Source: Mesaphorura yosii | Taxonomy: Eukaryota; Arthropoda; Collembola; Poduromorpha; Tullbergiidae | Direction of reading: 5' to 3' | DNA length: 64,000 bases | Assembly: GCA_009869945.1 (NCBI GenBank) | Contig: WIXG01000003.1 | Coordinates: 1-64,000, forward strand | In this document: piece by piece, positions 15,301-29,617 of the stretch | Numbering within the stretch: position 1 is the stretch's first letter | Layout: each line of letters starts with the position of its first letter | Position numbers and translations under genes: made by a program | Notes under the pieces: generated by a model | Told to the model about the DNA's origin: nothing | Database searches by the model: none | What the model saw: the letters and a program-made list of their open reading frames with translations, nothing else

Positions 15301-18300
15301 TACCCTAAAAAGTGTGAACATGAATCGATAAGTTGGTTTGTTGGTTTTATTTCGAGGCGTCACTTACATTCAAAGTTTTCTTGACATGCTGACGGTGCGT
15401 GATGTGAAACCGCAAAACACTTGTACAATTGCGTACTGCGCGATTAATAAAGCAAGGACCACAAACTTTTGACAGTTTTATGGTTTCTACACTACAAATA
15501 TCTGGTACGAAAATAAAACGAGTCTCATAAAGATGAGAAACGTGTTCATAAACTTCCGAGATGCGTGTTTATCGCGAGCGCGTCGCGTAAAGCTAAACTT
15601 AACTCAACTTTGAGTGGCGAAGGCGACTTGAGGCAAGCCAAACCGCATGCCGACGCGACACCGACACGTGCCGACCCTTGACTTAAAACTTTACACTTGC
15701 ATCAAAGCCGAAGTCAAATCTGTCACATGCTGGCATGGCATTTAACGCTGTTAATGAGCGGTTAGAGACGTCACCAGCCACAGCCCTAGCCACACTACTC
15801 AAAAGAAAGAAACGGTACGACGATGCAATGCGATGCGAGCGACGGTGAAAGGAAGTCAGAATCAAGAAGACACGTCCTCGTTCTGACTCATGATTTAAGA
15901 AATGATTTCTAAAGAATTTTTATGCCAAAATACTTCAACTCTTTATTCAAATCATTTAATAAGATTGGATGTCGATGGCCCAGGCACGCACGGATAATAA
16001 GAGCAAGAGCACCCCAAGTTTGAAATTTCGTATTGACAAATGGCAAAGGTTGAGAGATTGAAATGAATTCCGCGTTATTTCCACAAGCGCCAAGCACCAC
16101 TTCATTCCGAGAGTAAGCGTCGAGTCGACGAGACAAAACAAGCCCAGCACACGGAATTAGAATAAAAGTTCAGCGGATGTAAACAAAACAAGGCAAAGAC
16201 GAGAAGACGAGGACAGGCGAAGAAGACGAAGATGTCAGTGAAAAATTAAAAGTGAATGACACTCGAAGAAAGTAGGCTGACGAGAGGAGACATAAACAGT
16301 TGAACCTGTGCTCGAGCACTCGACGACTTTTCTTCGAATTTTCTCTCGCTGGCTGGCTTGACTTGAATTGTCTTGTGTTGTGTATTCAGTTGAGGTTTGA
16401 TGACGTCTCCGTCTCCGTCCAAGTCTGCGAACAAAAACAAGACACTGAAGACAGTAATACGAATGTACGAGCGTCGTCCTCAGATTTATCTTGTTCAGTG
16501 CCGCGCGCTTGTCGCTCGTGCTCCACTTTAGTGATGATGTAAAGTAATGGGTTTAAAATCTGAATCTGACTTTTGCTCTCGTGAGTCCGCGTCGTGATGA
16601 TTGCAGATTGTGCCTAGCGCGACTGTCTTGTGTGGCTCGTTCTTGTTGGCTTCACGTAATCATTTACTTTACTTTATTGTACTCTGCAGTAAACAACAAT
16701 AACATATTGCTACTCCTTTTGCTAGTGAATCCTTTATGAAATTATTGCTATTGTGTCGTGTCCGAGCAGTGCCAACAATCCGGGAAAGAAGGAACGACCG
16801 AATCAAAATTTTCTTGAAGGCATTCCGCCTTTGCCTTTCGCGATTCCGAGGATTCGAAGGCATTCTTCATACTCATGCGAGACGCTTTCATCCTGCGTTG
16901 CTCGTGTTTTGTTTCGTGAATCGCGACGAGATCTTTTCGGCACAATTCACAATGCAGACAGCAGTTTAGCTCAGGAACAGAAAATAAAAAGTATATTACC
17001 GTAAGCGAACGTTGTTTTCGTTATTCGCTCTCGGGCTCTTTGCTGAAGAATTCTTTCATCTGCTTTGCTCTGTTCTGTTTTGCCTTGGCTGGCTCGCGTA
17101 CGTCGTGATGTGATATCCTTTTAACATGTTTCTTATTTCTCTTTCATTCCACTTGGTTCCATTTCATTCCATTCTTTCCTTCCTCCTTCAAAATCCACTT
17201 AGTAATGCTTTACTTCAACTTGAATTGAAATCGTATCTGATATTGAAGCCTCAGAGCTGACAGAGCACGCAAGAGCGAGCGAGCGAAATAAAATGCGAAT
17301 GGGAGCCGCGCAGGAGAGAGGACAATACATTTTATGTATCGTGCAGCAATGCACAATGGACGGAGAAATGAAAACATGCGAGATGCGAATAGCGGAATAG
17401 CAAAGGAGAAAGAAAAGAGTGCAACATCAACTGGCAGTAAAGAATAACTTTAGTACATACAAGAGCTTATTCGGAGAAATTGTGCAATACACTGGCGCAT
17501 ATGCCATGGCCATACTTGGCGTGGCTTGGCGTGATGCGTGTGTGTGCATGTTGAGAGCAATTGAGTTTTATCTCTCTTTTCGTCTTGTACCGCTATCCGA
17601 TCCTGTTCAAGATGATCAGATTCGGTCAATTGTGAGCGTACGCAAGGACGGCCGTGCTATTTTGCCATTTGCCATTGTGTACATAAACGAATTTGCGTAC
17701 TTGCACTCGTACTCGCTATGTCGTTTTTACTACTCAAGATTCGATTCGATGCATAAACATATGGCAATATTTCCTGCATTTATGATGACGATTCGTTTAT
17801 TCAGTTCGTGAGACATTAAATTTCAAATGCGAAGCGGCACCGCTTTCAACGACGAATACCAAGTCTATCTCGTTTTATGCAACAGCAGCACGTTGAAGCT
17901 GAAATTGAAGTTTTTGAGTGTTAATTGAAGTTGTAAGCGAGATCATAAAATTCTCAATCGCAATCGCTTATCGAACTGCGAGCCGAGAATACTGCATGCT
18001 TTCGTCGCCATCAAGCCATGTCCGTCCAGTAAAGAGGCAAGGACAATGTGATTATCCTAAATGGCGGAACTCCGTGCTGGCCGTGCTCACAAGCCGGGGA
18101 AAACGCCAAGCCAAGCCAAGATCTGGGTGTTTCCTGTAGAACATTGGACGCTGCTGGCTAGTCGACTGGCCGAACGAGCAGCGAGCTTAATGAAGATAGA
18201 TGAATCTGCCATGTGTGTCTTGTGAACGTGCAAGTACAGATATCGCCATGTAGGCACGGGCAATAGGCGGCAGTGGAGGAGCAGCTCATTTCGTTATTTA

Positions 18301-21300
18301 GCCTGATTGAAAAATTTTTGGCATTCCTCTTTATTCTTGACTTCCACAGAAGTGTCAGGCAGGCATCGCCTGGCAGTGCTGTCGAGTGCTGTGGGCCTTC
18401 GCCGTGCCAGTTTCCAGTGTGGTACGGAACAACGCGACGGCACAAAAACGAAATGGGTGGTAGTAGCAGCAGGGCCTATAAATAAGAGCAGAGAAGACAA
18501 TACATCGGACAATACGATGGGCGAAAATGTCATTTATTTTGGTTTCGGCTTTTATTGATATTGTTATTGTTATTTGTACATTTGTGTGTCTTGTGTCTTT
18601 ATTGTATTGAAAGATTATACTGCAATGCTGAGTTCTTCTCGTCTGTCCAAGAACTGGTCAATGGCTCATGCACCATTGTCAAGCAGTTTCAAGTTCCACA
18701 ACGCCACAATTGCCGATTGTCGATTGTCAGTGCCAAATATATTGCCAATCAAACGTTTCTTTGCCTTGCCTTTTAAAGACGAATTGAACCGGGTCAGAGC
18801 CAGAATTTGGGGTTCCATGTCGGTTTCTTTCGCGGCCTTGCCACCGCGGCATAAGCTGCAAACTTCCGGCAGCCTGCCCATCCTCGATTCTTTGCTCGAA
18901 TATTGGATTTGAATTTGAATTGAAAAGAAAAATTTAAAAACTTAAAGCCCTTCTCTTTGCACTTTTCTTCCCGCACACTCACACTTTTCTTTTATTACTT
19001 TCTCGTACATGAATGATACTTTCCTCTTATCTGTGCTGCCAATGCCGATGCCTATGCCTAATATTCTGCTGCCTTCTGTGTGTTGCAGGAGTTGAATCAA
19101 CGACTGAATCGATTGAAGGAGCAAGTGCAGGACTTACACCGGGACGTGACGACGCAACGGAGTGGCTCATACTCGGCGTACGCGTCTCGCGCTGAAGCGG
19201 CTCTTCGCGAAGGACTTCTCCTGGAGGAACTTCTCAATCGTCGCCAAAGTGAAATGGAGAGAATTAAAAAACTTTTTGAATCTACCTGGAATGAACACAT
19301 GAGACAAGTTCGGATTGAACAAGAAGTCTTTCAAACACAAGTACGTGAAAATGTATTCTTATTCCTTCGTACTTTCCAGGCTTGAGACTTTTCCTCTCGT
19401 GCGACGCGAATTCACGAATCTTCTGTCGTCCCAACGACATCCGAGCGTACTTTTTGGTTTACAAGCTCACTTTCTTTTTACATTACGTACAACGTAACTT
19501 TGGAATCAAAACTCTTCGTTTCCGTTGCACAGTGAATTTGAACGCCAAACTTATCGCATTTTGTAGCATTGTTGTAAAAACACAATTCATTCTACTGAGT
19601 AAGAACTTCTCAGTGAGAAGGAAAGAGCATTGAATTGTTGCGGGCATGGCATTTAAAATTCAAAGAATGCCTTTATAAGAATCTCTTCCCTAGTCCACAC
19701 AAAATGAATTCTTCTCAAAATTATGACCTGACCCTGAGAAGAATCACATCTGAATTACATTAAGGGAATTATCATGAGCATTATGGATATTATTATTCTA
19801 GAAATTCAATTGATTTTGTTAATGATGGGAAAAGTAGCAAAACAAGTAACGTGTATCTTGGTCGACCTCGCCACGAAAGTGATGGGTTAAAGACTAAAGA
19901 AAGTGAGGGGCGTAGAGGAACAGATTGATGCCAATGCAATGCAGAAATAAAAACAGAAATGGAGAACCAATTTAGAACAGAACCAAAAACCGAACTCCTT
20001 TCTACTTCCACTGCCACGGCCGAAGCGTGGTAAAGTAACGTGGTAACGTGGTAAGTGGTGGCTGCGGATATTCATGGTAAATATTTGAGGAAGAGAATCC
20101 AAGAGAAAAATGAGTAGAAATGTGGTAAGTAACCCCAAGAGAAACAGGTAGGTAGCCCGACTACTGACTGACGGCGTATAAGGTGGAATAATAAAACATG
20201 AGTTATAAGATGAGTTCATTCTTTCTTCTTCAACCAAGTACTTTGAGTACTTTTAATAAAAAGTGGATGTAACTGCGTGCATAGCCACAGTGTAATAAAA
20301 TCGGCGCTGGTGTGGCGCGGCGTGGTGAGAGATCTGGGAATAATGGAAAGGAAAGTAAAGAAGTCTGCTCTGAGTCGGTGAAAGAAATGTGAAGTCTTAC
20401 TTAACGATGAGTAGAAGTATTGTTTGGCAGTGCATGAAAGAAATGGAACTCAAACTGCTGCAGTACGGTTCTTTTATTTTCTACTTCCACCGCACTATTA
20501 TTGCATTAAGTCTAAGGCAGGAATATAAGAATGGAATTGCAATTCCTGCAATGCCGATGGTGATGGCATTGGCGATGGCGATGGGAAATGAACGACTGAG
20601 CACCGACTGAATGTGGGTTCACGGCTCTCAGTTCTCAGTAGCAGTCAGCAGACGAGGAAAAGAAATGGCAAATGGGGAAAACTATGAGAGTGTGACGAAT
20701 GTGAAATTTATATAACTTTATGGGCTCTGTGTAATTTTAAAGTTCTGTTCATGCCACGCATCGCACTGCATTGCACTGCACCTCGACTGCCACAGGCAAA
20801 TATGTAATCTGTCGCAATGCGAACCCGCGAAGAAAAGACGCCGCCGCGCCACTGTGGAAAGGAACCTCTTAGCCCCAGCCAAGCCATGAGTGCAAAGTGC
20901 CATAAAATTACTGAAACTGAAACTATGAACTATGATATTATCAACGCTAACTGCTAACCTTCACCGAACCCGACCAGCCCTTCTAACACTGCTCTGCTTC
21001 AGATTTATCGTTTTCCTCACTCCACAAACACTTGGCTATGGCGAACGGCGGCGACATGGCCGCCTGGCCTGAAGGGTATAAAGGAAGTGTGAAATGTTCT
21101 CTCTTTTATTTCCCTCATTATTCGCCATTCCCACGTCTAACGTCATAAATTTTTCATAGTCTCTTATTTCTTAATCTATGCTGCGCTGTGATTGCGACTA
21201 ACTCATTATTACCAATTTTCTTGCTGGCAGGGCTGGCGACTTGCATTGCATCGGCGTCGCTTTTGTCTGGGGTTTTTCGTTTTATTGCCGCTTTGATAAA

Positions 21301-24300
21301 TTGCCTCCATCATCTGCTCTTTGCAATGGGTAAAATCTTTCCCTGCTCTGCTTTTGTGCGTTCGATTATTTTTCGACAACGTATTAAAGAAATCACCAAC
21401 ACAAATCCGAGGCCTGATTTATGCGTATGGCGTAATGCGTATTTCCTCGATTCGGCTCCTTGATCTTGATTCTTCATCGAAAGCAGACGCAGTTCCAGTC
21501 GTTCTCAGAAGAAGCATAAGTTATACGCAAAGCAGCAGCAAATCCTCGGAATCAGGATCAATGATCGTTTTATAAACTCCCCAATCCATGCCCCACAATG
21601 TACAAAGCAGCATACATAAAACTTCGATACGGATACAAGCAGAGTATGAGTATGAGTAAGCTCTTGAACATACATTGCAGCAATACACTGTTAAGCTAAG
21701 CTGAAGCTGCGACTGCTTTGCTCTGAGTCCTGAATATTCCCACGGAGAAAGTTGTTTGCAGTGGATTTGTTTTTCGAGTGAAGTTAGTCTAGTTCTCGAC
21801 TAGACTTGCCTTGACTGCCGAGTTCATAACAATAACAAGATTCTCGGCGGCAGAAACGAGAGCGAGGATCATATTCTGAGTTTGAGTCTCTCTTTCAGTT
21901 TCTTCGTCTACTCTGCTCTGCTACTCTGCGCTGCACAACAGCGTAATATTTTTTCTTTCTCATCTTCGTCTCCGTTTTCATCATCTTACACTTTCCTCCC
22001 GCCTGTTTTTGCATATTTCGCGCATGAAGTGAGGTATATGCGACTGTGAAAACATTATGTGCACTACATTAATCCTATTTGCTACAACAACACTTCCACT
22101 TCATCTCAACGAGGCTTGCATGGCGTGGTTCGCGGAGTGTGAAACGTAAAACTCAAGCCCGCGCCCGGCTCGAGGACTTTGGCTGAGGCCGAGTTGTTCC
22201 TTAATCCTTAATAACGTGCACACAGCGCGAACACGAGCGCGTAAGTGTACGTCATCATTTTACTTTTACCTGCTCACTGAGGCTAAGGACCGAGCACGAA
22301 GCAAGACGAACGACATTTTTCTCAACAATTTGCTTCCACCCACGCGCACGCACGGCTAAAATTGTGTGGAAACAAAATTACAAGGACACGAGAGCATTCA
22401 GGCGGCCGTAGCCATGTAATTACGCATCAACGTGAGGAAATACGATGCAGTGCATGCATGGAGGGAGCAAATTAGATCTTGAAAATTACGCAACAGGAAC
22501 GAGCAGCAACCGAAGAGGAGACGTTTCTATTCATGGCTGGCGCAGGCACAGCAATTTAGTAGCTGACTCCTCCAATCTTTTGTTTTCTTTCGACTTGCGT
22601 TGCTGTGCTGCTTTCTCTCTTTTAAATTCTCTCAGGACTTGTGAAATGTAGTACAACATGCACGATGGGTAAGCAAGCAAGGAGCAGCTGGCCTAAAAAT
22701 AGACTCGACATGTTTTCAGGAGAGAATTCGTTAAGATGCTCTTCCAGTTAAAAAATTACTCGGTTCATAAATATTAATAAACTTTTCTTCCTTTCCCACG
22801 CGCCAGTATGCGAAATGGCAAGCTGCGACGCGACTGTGAATTTGGTCCGTCAGTCCGTAACTCAACTCAAACAGTCTTGGCAGTCACTCATCCGACACAA
22901 ACATCGTTCAAGCAGGAAACTGTCGTCGTGCTGCAGGCAATGGTGATGATTTGTAGAGGAAACGGAACGGGAAGTGGAACGTGAGCCTGCGGAAGTAATT
23001 GCAAATGTAAATAGTACATATTACAAGCCTGTGAAATACGGGGTATGCCCAGGACAAAGACACAAGACACATTCATTCCTTCTCCAACTCAAATACACAG
23101 GATTTGATAATTTTTTTAAATCGATTTTTCTACCGCACCGCGTTGAAATTGGTTTCATTTCATTACCTTACGGCACCAGTTTGTTCCAGCAAGCCTGTGC
23201 ACAAATTCATCTTCCTGAACCCCAGAAATAGAAAATGGATTTTCGGTGTAACAAATTTACGAATTTGCTCATGAGAATCAGAACAACATGTGTCCGTGAG
23301 GTCATGACTGACCATTCCTTACATTATTTAGATTTCATGTTACGGCGGCGTCTTGTCAGTTAGTCATCAAAGATCAGTCACGAACGCGCAAGTAATGTGG
23401 AAAAGCGTTTACAAGATGGGGGCAATATTCTCCTCGACGCAGCCACACGCGTGCGTGTGATCTTGTCCACGTAAATGTAAGATCGGCTCGTTTGCAAAGG
23501 TACGACGTGGATTTGTCGTGTTATTGGATTTTCGGACAATATATTAAATTGTAGGAGAGTCCATGCCATTTGCCATCACGATTACATTGAAATTCGTAAT
23601 CTTTTGTTTCAATGTTCAATCTTCACTGTCCTAAACTCAGTGAGTGAACGCTTGATATAACGTTTCCTTATTTCGTTTTCATCATTGCTTTCTCTCACTA
23701 CTCTCCTTGCCTTGCCCAATAAGACATTTCTTCAGCCCAGCTAAGCTCGGCCACGCCAAGTCGACTGGGACACGAGTCATTCACTTCATGAAGCCAACAA
23801 ACGACATTAAATCCCCGTCTTGACACATTGCTAAAGTAGTGAAAAAGAGACGAAGTAAGAAGATTGACAAATAGTCAGTCTCACAAAAGCGTTCCCTCTG
23901 CATTTTGCGTTTTGCACCTTTCGTAATATTTTATGCTGACTAGACGAAAGGATAAGCAAAAAGTGAAAAAAGTTGAACGACGAAACGAGAAAAACATACT
24001 CGCAGAACGAAAGCCAAAGCCCGAAGCTTTTCTTTTCAAATTGAAATAAATACAAAAAAGTGGGATTCGAGAGAAAAAGACAAGTTTTGCTTGAATTGTG
24101 CTTTGTGTGTTGAACAAATGACTGTTCTTAATAATACAAGCAGAACTTCACTTTTCCTGAATTTGAATGTTGTTTTATTCTTGTTACGGATGGGCACGGC
24201 GGCGTGAGCACGAGTGATAGTGAAAAGTTCTTTCACTTACTTTCTCCGCGTTTCTCTCAGGCCTCGTGTTTCTGCCGTTGCCTGCTGGTCGGACTGACAA

Positions 24301-27300
24301 TGGCACCTTTCGACTATGCAGATCTAATATTTGGATATAACGTGTAAAGTGCTTTAGTACAAGATCTTGCAACAAAAGAGTCCCATTTCCATTTTCACGC
24401 AAAGCAAAGGACATTGCACATTGCGCGCAGCTTGTACCTTGTTACATTATTGTAATACGGATGAGAAATTGGCATGGCGTGAATGAACGCTGAAGTGGAA
24501 TAACTGAAAGTGAAAAGTGGCAGGGACGGAAAAGCAAAAGCGAAAAGGATATGCACAATGAGTCTGGCTTTCTACCTTTTTATTTCAAATTTCCGATTCC
24601 TATCAACTCAAATGACAATCATTTTTTACGCAAGAGGAACCAGCTCGAGTCGAGTCGAGAGTGCAAGAGCATCATTTTCAGTGCTCGCCTGCTGTGCGCT
24701 AATATTTAAAGTGTCTTTTACTCCTTTTGTTGTTGCAGATGAACGACCTGATGACACTGCGAGCTGAAGTCAAGCAGCTGAGTTCAATTCTCCAGCAACT
24801 GCAGTCGTTCCTCAAATCGGCCGGGGTTCATCATCACCAGCCGCCTGGAGGTGGTGGACCGCCCGGGCCAGGACCAAGTGGCGGTGGTGGTGGCGGCGGA
24901 GCTGGTGGAATGCACGGTCTCTTGAAGCAACAGCAACAGCTGCAGCAGCAGCAAGTAGCCTCATCCTCACACGCAGGAGCTCAGCAGCAGACCTTTAATG
25001 ACAATAAAGGGTACCAACACTTGCCTTCGGGAGTCGCAGATGTTCTAACAAGGTAAAGTGATTGGATTTGTTCTCACGCATCATTTGCATAGCGGACAGC
25101 AGCAGACAATGGACGTCTACGTCCACATTTTCACAATACAGACAATATTTATTATTGACCCAACAATCTGACTTTGCCTTGGCCTGGCTTGACTGACGTA
25201 TTAAGAGCACGCAGCGGTGGTCCACTGCTCCTTTGAGCCTCGGCTGACTCTCGAGACAGGTACCGAAAATTGTGATGGTAATTTGTGTTTGATACCAAAT
25301 CTGAAATCTGACTCCAAACTGGGCTGGAGTGAGGTTTCAGATTTGTCATATGCAAACAAGTCTGCACAACTCATATCTAGAAATTGAGTTAATTGAGTGT
25401 CTGATCAACGCGAATTCATTTCAATACACGGAAAATTCTCGCACAGCTTCTGTACATTGATATTACGTAGTAATTAGGTGCATACTCTAAGCTTTTGTAC
25501 AGCATAAAAAAAATCTGACTTGGAATGGCGAATAGCCTCGTAGTAGTAAGTTATCTCAACTTTCAACCCGATGAGCCGCACCAAATCATTACAATTAAAT
25601 CTTGAACTTATTTCCAGCTTTCTAGGCCTGGGGTATAGCTCCAGAGCAGGCAGTTAATCCAAGTATCAAATCCCTGTCTGCACATATTCCAAAGTTAATA
25701 GTGCATGTAATATAATGGCGACGTCAACTCAGTCAATTGCCTGCTGCAATTGCAGTGGAGTGGCATTGCGTAGGAAGATGTTTAAATACAGTCATCGCTA
25801 TCGCCATAGCCATCAGTGGCAGGCTCGAGGCATCCGTGAACGTCTTAACTATTTGAATGGCTACAATTGGAATGAAAACAAAGAAGGGTTGACTCGCATT
25901 TTTATGCGGACCCAGTAGCCGCGCCGAGACGCATTGTCGTAAGTCTGCCCGTTAGTATTTCGACTTTCTCCAAATTGTTCATTAGAGACCAAAGGAATCG
26001 AGCCTGGCTGGCGACTCGAAGGAGTCAACTTAAGATGGCTCGTTCTCATTACAGATTTCCCATTGCTTTGTCCTCAGTTGGCCTTCTTTTGTCTCTCATT
26101 CTTTCGACGGAGCTTAACGAAAACATTTCCCATTAAGACAAATGTGTTTTTCTTTGTATAATATTTACCTTCCCAGAAAAATAATCCCTACACATTATAC
26201 GCACTCCATCGCCAGGCGCTCGAGCTCAGTTCGCCACGGAACTCCAAGACCGTCATTGTGAGTCCTTGGAGACTCACAATTATAATGCTGCAAAAATCAT
26301 ACGCTAGCCAGCCAGCCATTAGATTTCGAGACGAGAAATAGGTCGGGAGCTAAGTTGTTATGATCTCATTCCTTGCCTGAAAGGAAGAAACCTGTTCTTT
26401 TAAAAAATAAGAATTCAGAGCATTCAAAGAGACTGAAACTGACTAAACGAGGTCTTACTTTTTCTACCTTGCTGGTGGTACCTAAGACAAAGACCGACGA
26501 GACGAACCCAGACAGCGACGAGCGGCCAAAGTTATCAAAAGACGTACAGACTTTATCGTTAGTCGAAGGCGTGCGTACGGGGCGGCACGCTGAAAGATAA
26601 GGACCCGACCAAGTCTAAAGTCCAGCATGGCCGTGGATGTGAAAGAGTTTCAAATGACTTGTCATTATAAACATCATAATCATAACCGTAATATTTTACT
26701 TTCTTTGTACGCAGGGCGGCTGCTGGTGAAAGCGGCGGTGGCGGAGTCGGTGCTGGGTCCCAAATGACGCCGGCAGCGTTGAGTGAAATGATGTCTACTG
26801 CTGCAAAGGGTAATTCATTGCATTATCTCGTCTCGTAATTTAACCGGAGCGCGTCAGTGCCCAAGGCAAGGCGAATGTTTTCATGCGCCTTGCCTGCTTG
26901 CCTTACTTTGCCAGTCACACGCTTTAACTACTACTACTACTTCTACTTTAATCGTGGCGTGGTTCTTGTTCGTGGAGTTGAGTATTCACATTTTGACAGT
27001 CGAACCATTTGTAACCGACCTTGTTTTCAAACCTGACGTTTCCTACTCCTCGTCGTCGTCGTATTTTTAGTAGTCGTACTCTGTCACGGTTCGAATTCCA
27101 TAATTGCTGTCCCACTTTTAACTCTATGGAACAGATTAGACGGCAGAAGTAGAAATCAATGTTCCGGACGATTTCCAAGAATTAGAGCATGCCTTTTGTC
27201 AAGGAACAATGACTCGAATTAGCGCCAGGCAGACCGCAGTCGACGCGTGCCCATGAGACCATACGCAGGCAGGCAGTGGGTTTCGAGCTTATTGATAATT

Positions 27301-29617
27301 ACCTGCTCGATGGAGCATAAAAATATTTCTTTCCTAAATTCAATTCCTCTGCTCGTATAACACAGTTACAATGATAATTGAGACACAGAGCAGAGAAGGT
27401 AGAGAATCGCAAATTAGTGAACGTGAACGTCTGAATTTCTGAATTCAGGCTGGTTAGCCCAGGCTAGGATGTTCCTTTCGTGGTTGCTAAATTCCTGTTT
27501 CTTTTCTCCATTGAATTTGTAGGGCACAAGGGATCAAAGAAAGATTCAAGTGGAAGTAGTAGTGTTGTTGGTGGCTATAGCTCGAAACAGCCAGACTTGA
27601 GTTCGCGCTTAGGCAGATTCTCAATTTCAAGAGTCTCATCATCTGGTATTGCAGGTAGTGGATCAGGAGCACAGCAGGTGCAAATGACGCCAGGTAAATT
27701 AGTCAGAGTTGTCAGAGTTTAACGCATTACGTCATAACGTCAGAGTAGTAGGATTATTCAAAGCAATATGAAAAGTTTTCAAGTATTCTCGTCCTTCCTT
27801 GACCTGCAGGTCATCGGCGTCCGCAGCATCACAAGCGAGGAGTATTGAGCCAGTTAATTGATAAAGTGCGGCCGTCCAGTAGCAAAGAAGACAGGAAGAA
27901 GAGTTCGACTTCACTTGGCGCTGCTGGTGGGCATCCGCTGGGCCAGCATCAGCACCACCCACCGCCACCAGTCCCAATTCAGATCCCGGTTCAACAAGTG
28001 CAACAGCAGCAATCACCTCATCCAACCGCCGTAGCAATGGCAAATCTCGCCGCAGCGCAACGTGGAGCCCGAGCAGCAATGTACGATGCTCAAGTTCAGT
28101 ACGGAACGCTTGCCAATTTTCCCGACACTTCGGCCGTTACAGCGCTTCGTCGCAGTGGGAGCCAACGTCAGAAATCATCAGCGGCAGACGATAAATCCAT
28201 TTATACTAGAGCCAAATCATTTGTCAAGAGCAAAAGTGATGATGAACGACCTCCGTCAAAGCTATCAAGAGAATCTCGTGCCAGGAGCATTGCGGCACTG
28301 GAAACGGAAAGCCTGCTTCGTTCACTGTCGGCTTCAACTGGTTCGAAAGAAGCGTCAAGACTTGTGCTTTCACTGTACCAAACCCTGCTTAGTGATAAGG
28401 AAAACCCGAACGCACCGTACTTTCGGCCTGGGATGAGCGCGGCAAGTGCGGTGGCAGCGGCTCGACAGCAGCAACTGGAGAATGCCGCGAGGGCAGCCTC
28501 AGCGTCGCGACAGCAGGCTGCTGCCGCCATGGCCAGGCAGCAATTGGACTCACGCTACGGTGTAGGGCCAGGTAGCAGAAGTGGAGACAAGTCGGAGCAA
28601 ATGAGTGGGTACTTGAGCGACGACGACTATCAGCAAATACCGTTCAGCCAGTTTGAACCAGCTCCACAACCTCAGCCACAACATTACACGCTTCAGCGAT
28701 CAGTCATGCGATCTGAGTCTGCACCACTTCGTAAAGCGATGCCACCACCTGTGCAACCTTCGGATCCTTATCAACAAGAACTGCAAAGCACGAGTCTCGG
28801 AAGATCCAGTCGTGAGAACAAAGAGGGTGGTCATGCAGGGCCTTCCTCGACAGCACGCGTGCAAGTTTTTGTCCACGAGGAACCGGGATCCAGTCGCAGT
28901 GGTCCACGACACTCGTCGACTTCGTCCTCGCCACCACCGAGACCTCCCCCAAGACTGGCCAGAAGTTTCGAAGAACCAGCTCCCTCCTACTTGTACGGAG
29001 GGTTCCTCAGTCCCCCGACTAGTTTAAGTGGAACAGGCAGCGGTGCTAGCAGCGGCTCAGGAGGAGGAACAACCACTCATGCTCTTAGGAAACCAGTTTC
29101 TTGTGATAGTTTAATTTCGTTAGGATCAAATAACGAACGCTCATCGGTAGATTTTGATAGACGATCAGTTGTTACTGTGAGACGAGCTGGGTCGGGTGGT
29201 GGCGGTGGATCGGGATTAATTCCGAGACAGCATTCGTGGGAAGCTGGAATCAATGTTGTTGACAGTGGGGGTGGAAGTCTTCCAAGAAGTGTTGTACGCG
29301 TACGTTCGCCTCCACTTCTTTCTCCTGATGCAGCAGACAGTCGACCAAGAAGAAGACGTGGTGTTGAAACGAACGGTGGCGACATTGATGGTGATGACGA
29401 CGATGATGATGATGACGAATTTGGTAGCAACCGAAGCGGTTCGTCAGCTGGGCGATTAAATCCATTTGATGAAGGCGACGTCGGCGGCCCGCTGCACAAG
29501 ACGCTGAGCTTCGAAGGACACGAAGAAGCAGTGCGTTCTATTGTGGCTGTTGTGCAAGAGACGAGAAGAGAAAGGTCGAAGGAGAAAAGTAGTCAGATGC
29601 AAAGTAACTTACAATAA
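3305..29617 (+). CDS. RNF207: RNF207-like RING/B-box/coiled-coil protein, 5' end missing (10 exons)
   Basis: Exons: 3305-3411, 3582-3743, 5332-5504, 6679-6870, 11871-12372, 19089-19340, 24739-25052, 26715-26809, 27523-27693, 27810-29617; all phases agree, giving about 1257 residues after the missing RING. The first two exons carry B-box zinc ligands (LCNGCREETH, then CSIH...LCINC...HC) ending in AYSQGCRKLERAV, diagnostic of RNF207. Exons 3-4 are coiled coil (KDKVIRGQLSQL, YDFLDLAYPLIDRL) and exon 5 begins with QSSQIKS...ARTLEP; both match vertebrate RNF207. Exons 6-7 continue the coiled coil (LKEQVQDLHRDV). The rest, roughly 770 residues rich in Gly, Ser, Ala, Gln and Pro with an acidic DGDDDDDDDDEF run, has no counterpart in the 634-residue human protein. 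Human RNF207 affects cardiac HERG channels with HSP70; whether that holds here is unknown. The exon 5 Ala/Gly linker is also lineage-specific. Confidence 0.9.
6871..24738 (+). other. Three large introns of the RNF207-like gene (with two short exons between)
   Basis: The introns are 6871-11870 (5.0 kb), 12373-19088 (6.7 kb) and 19341-24738 (5.4 kb). They have consensus GT...AG ends and hold no recognisable gene, RNA gene or transposon ORF. The DNA is full of short degenerate words rather than clean repeats, for example hexamer-like runs of TGTCCG/TGCCCG near 10246-10280 and TTTGCG near 14117-14150. ORFs of 100-190 codons in these introns start or end inside exons or are low-complexity, and I do not consider them genes. 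Confidence 0.7.
26255..26280. repeat. Perfect 10-bp hairpin in an RNF207 intron
   Basis: ATTGTGAGTC (26255-26264) and its exact reverse complement GACTCACAAT (26271-26280) flank the 6-nt loop CTTGGA. It lies in the intron between exons 25052 and 26715. No function is evident. Confidence 0.6.

Noticed and set aside
29077-29499. 140-codon minus-strand ORF
   Set aside because: Antisense shadow of the repetitive last RNF207 exon.
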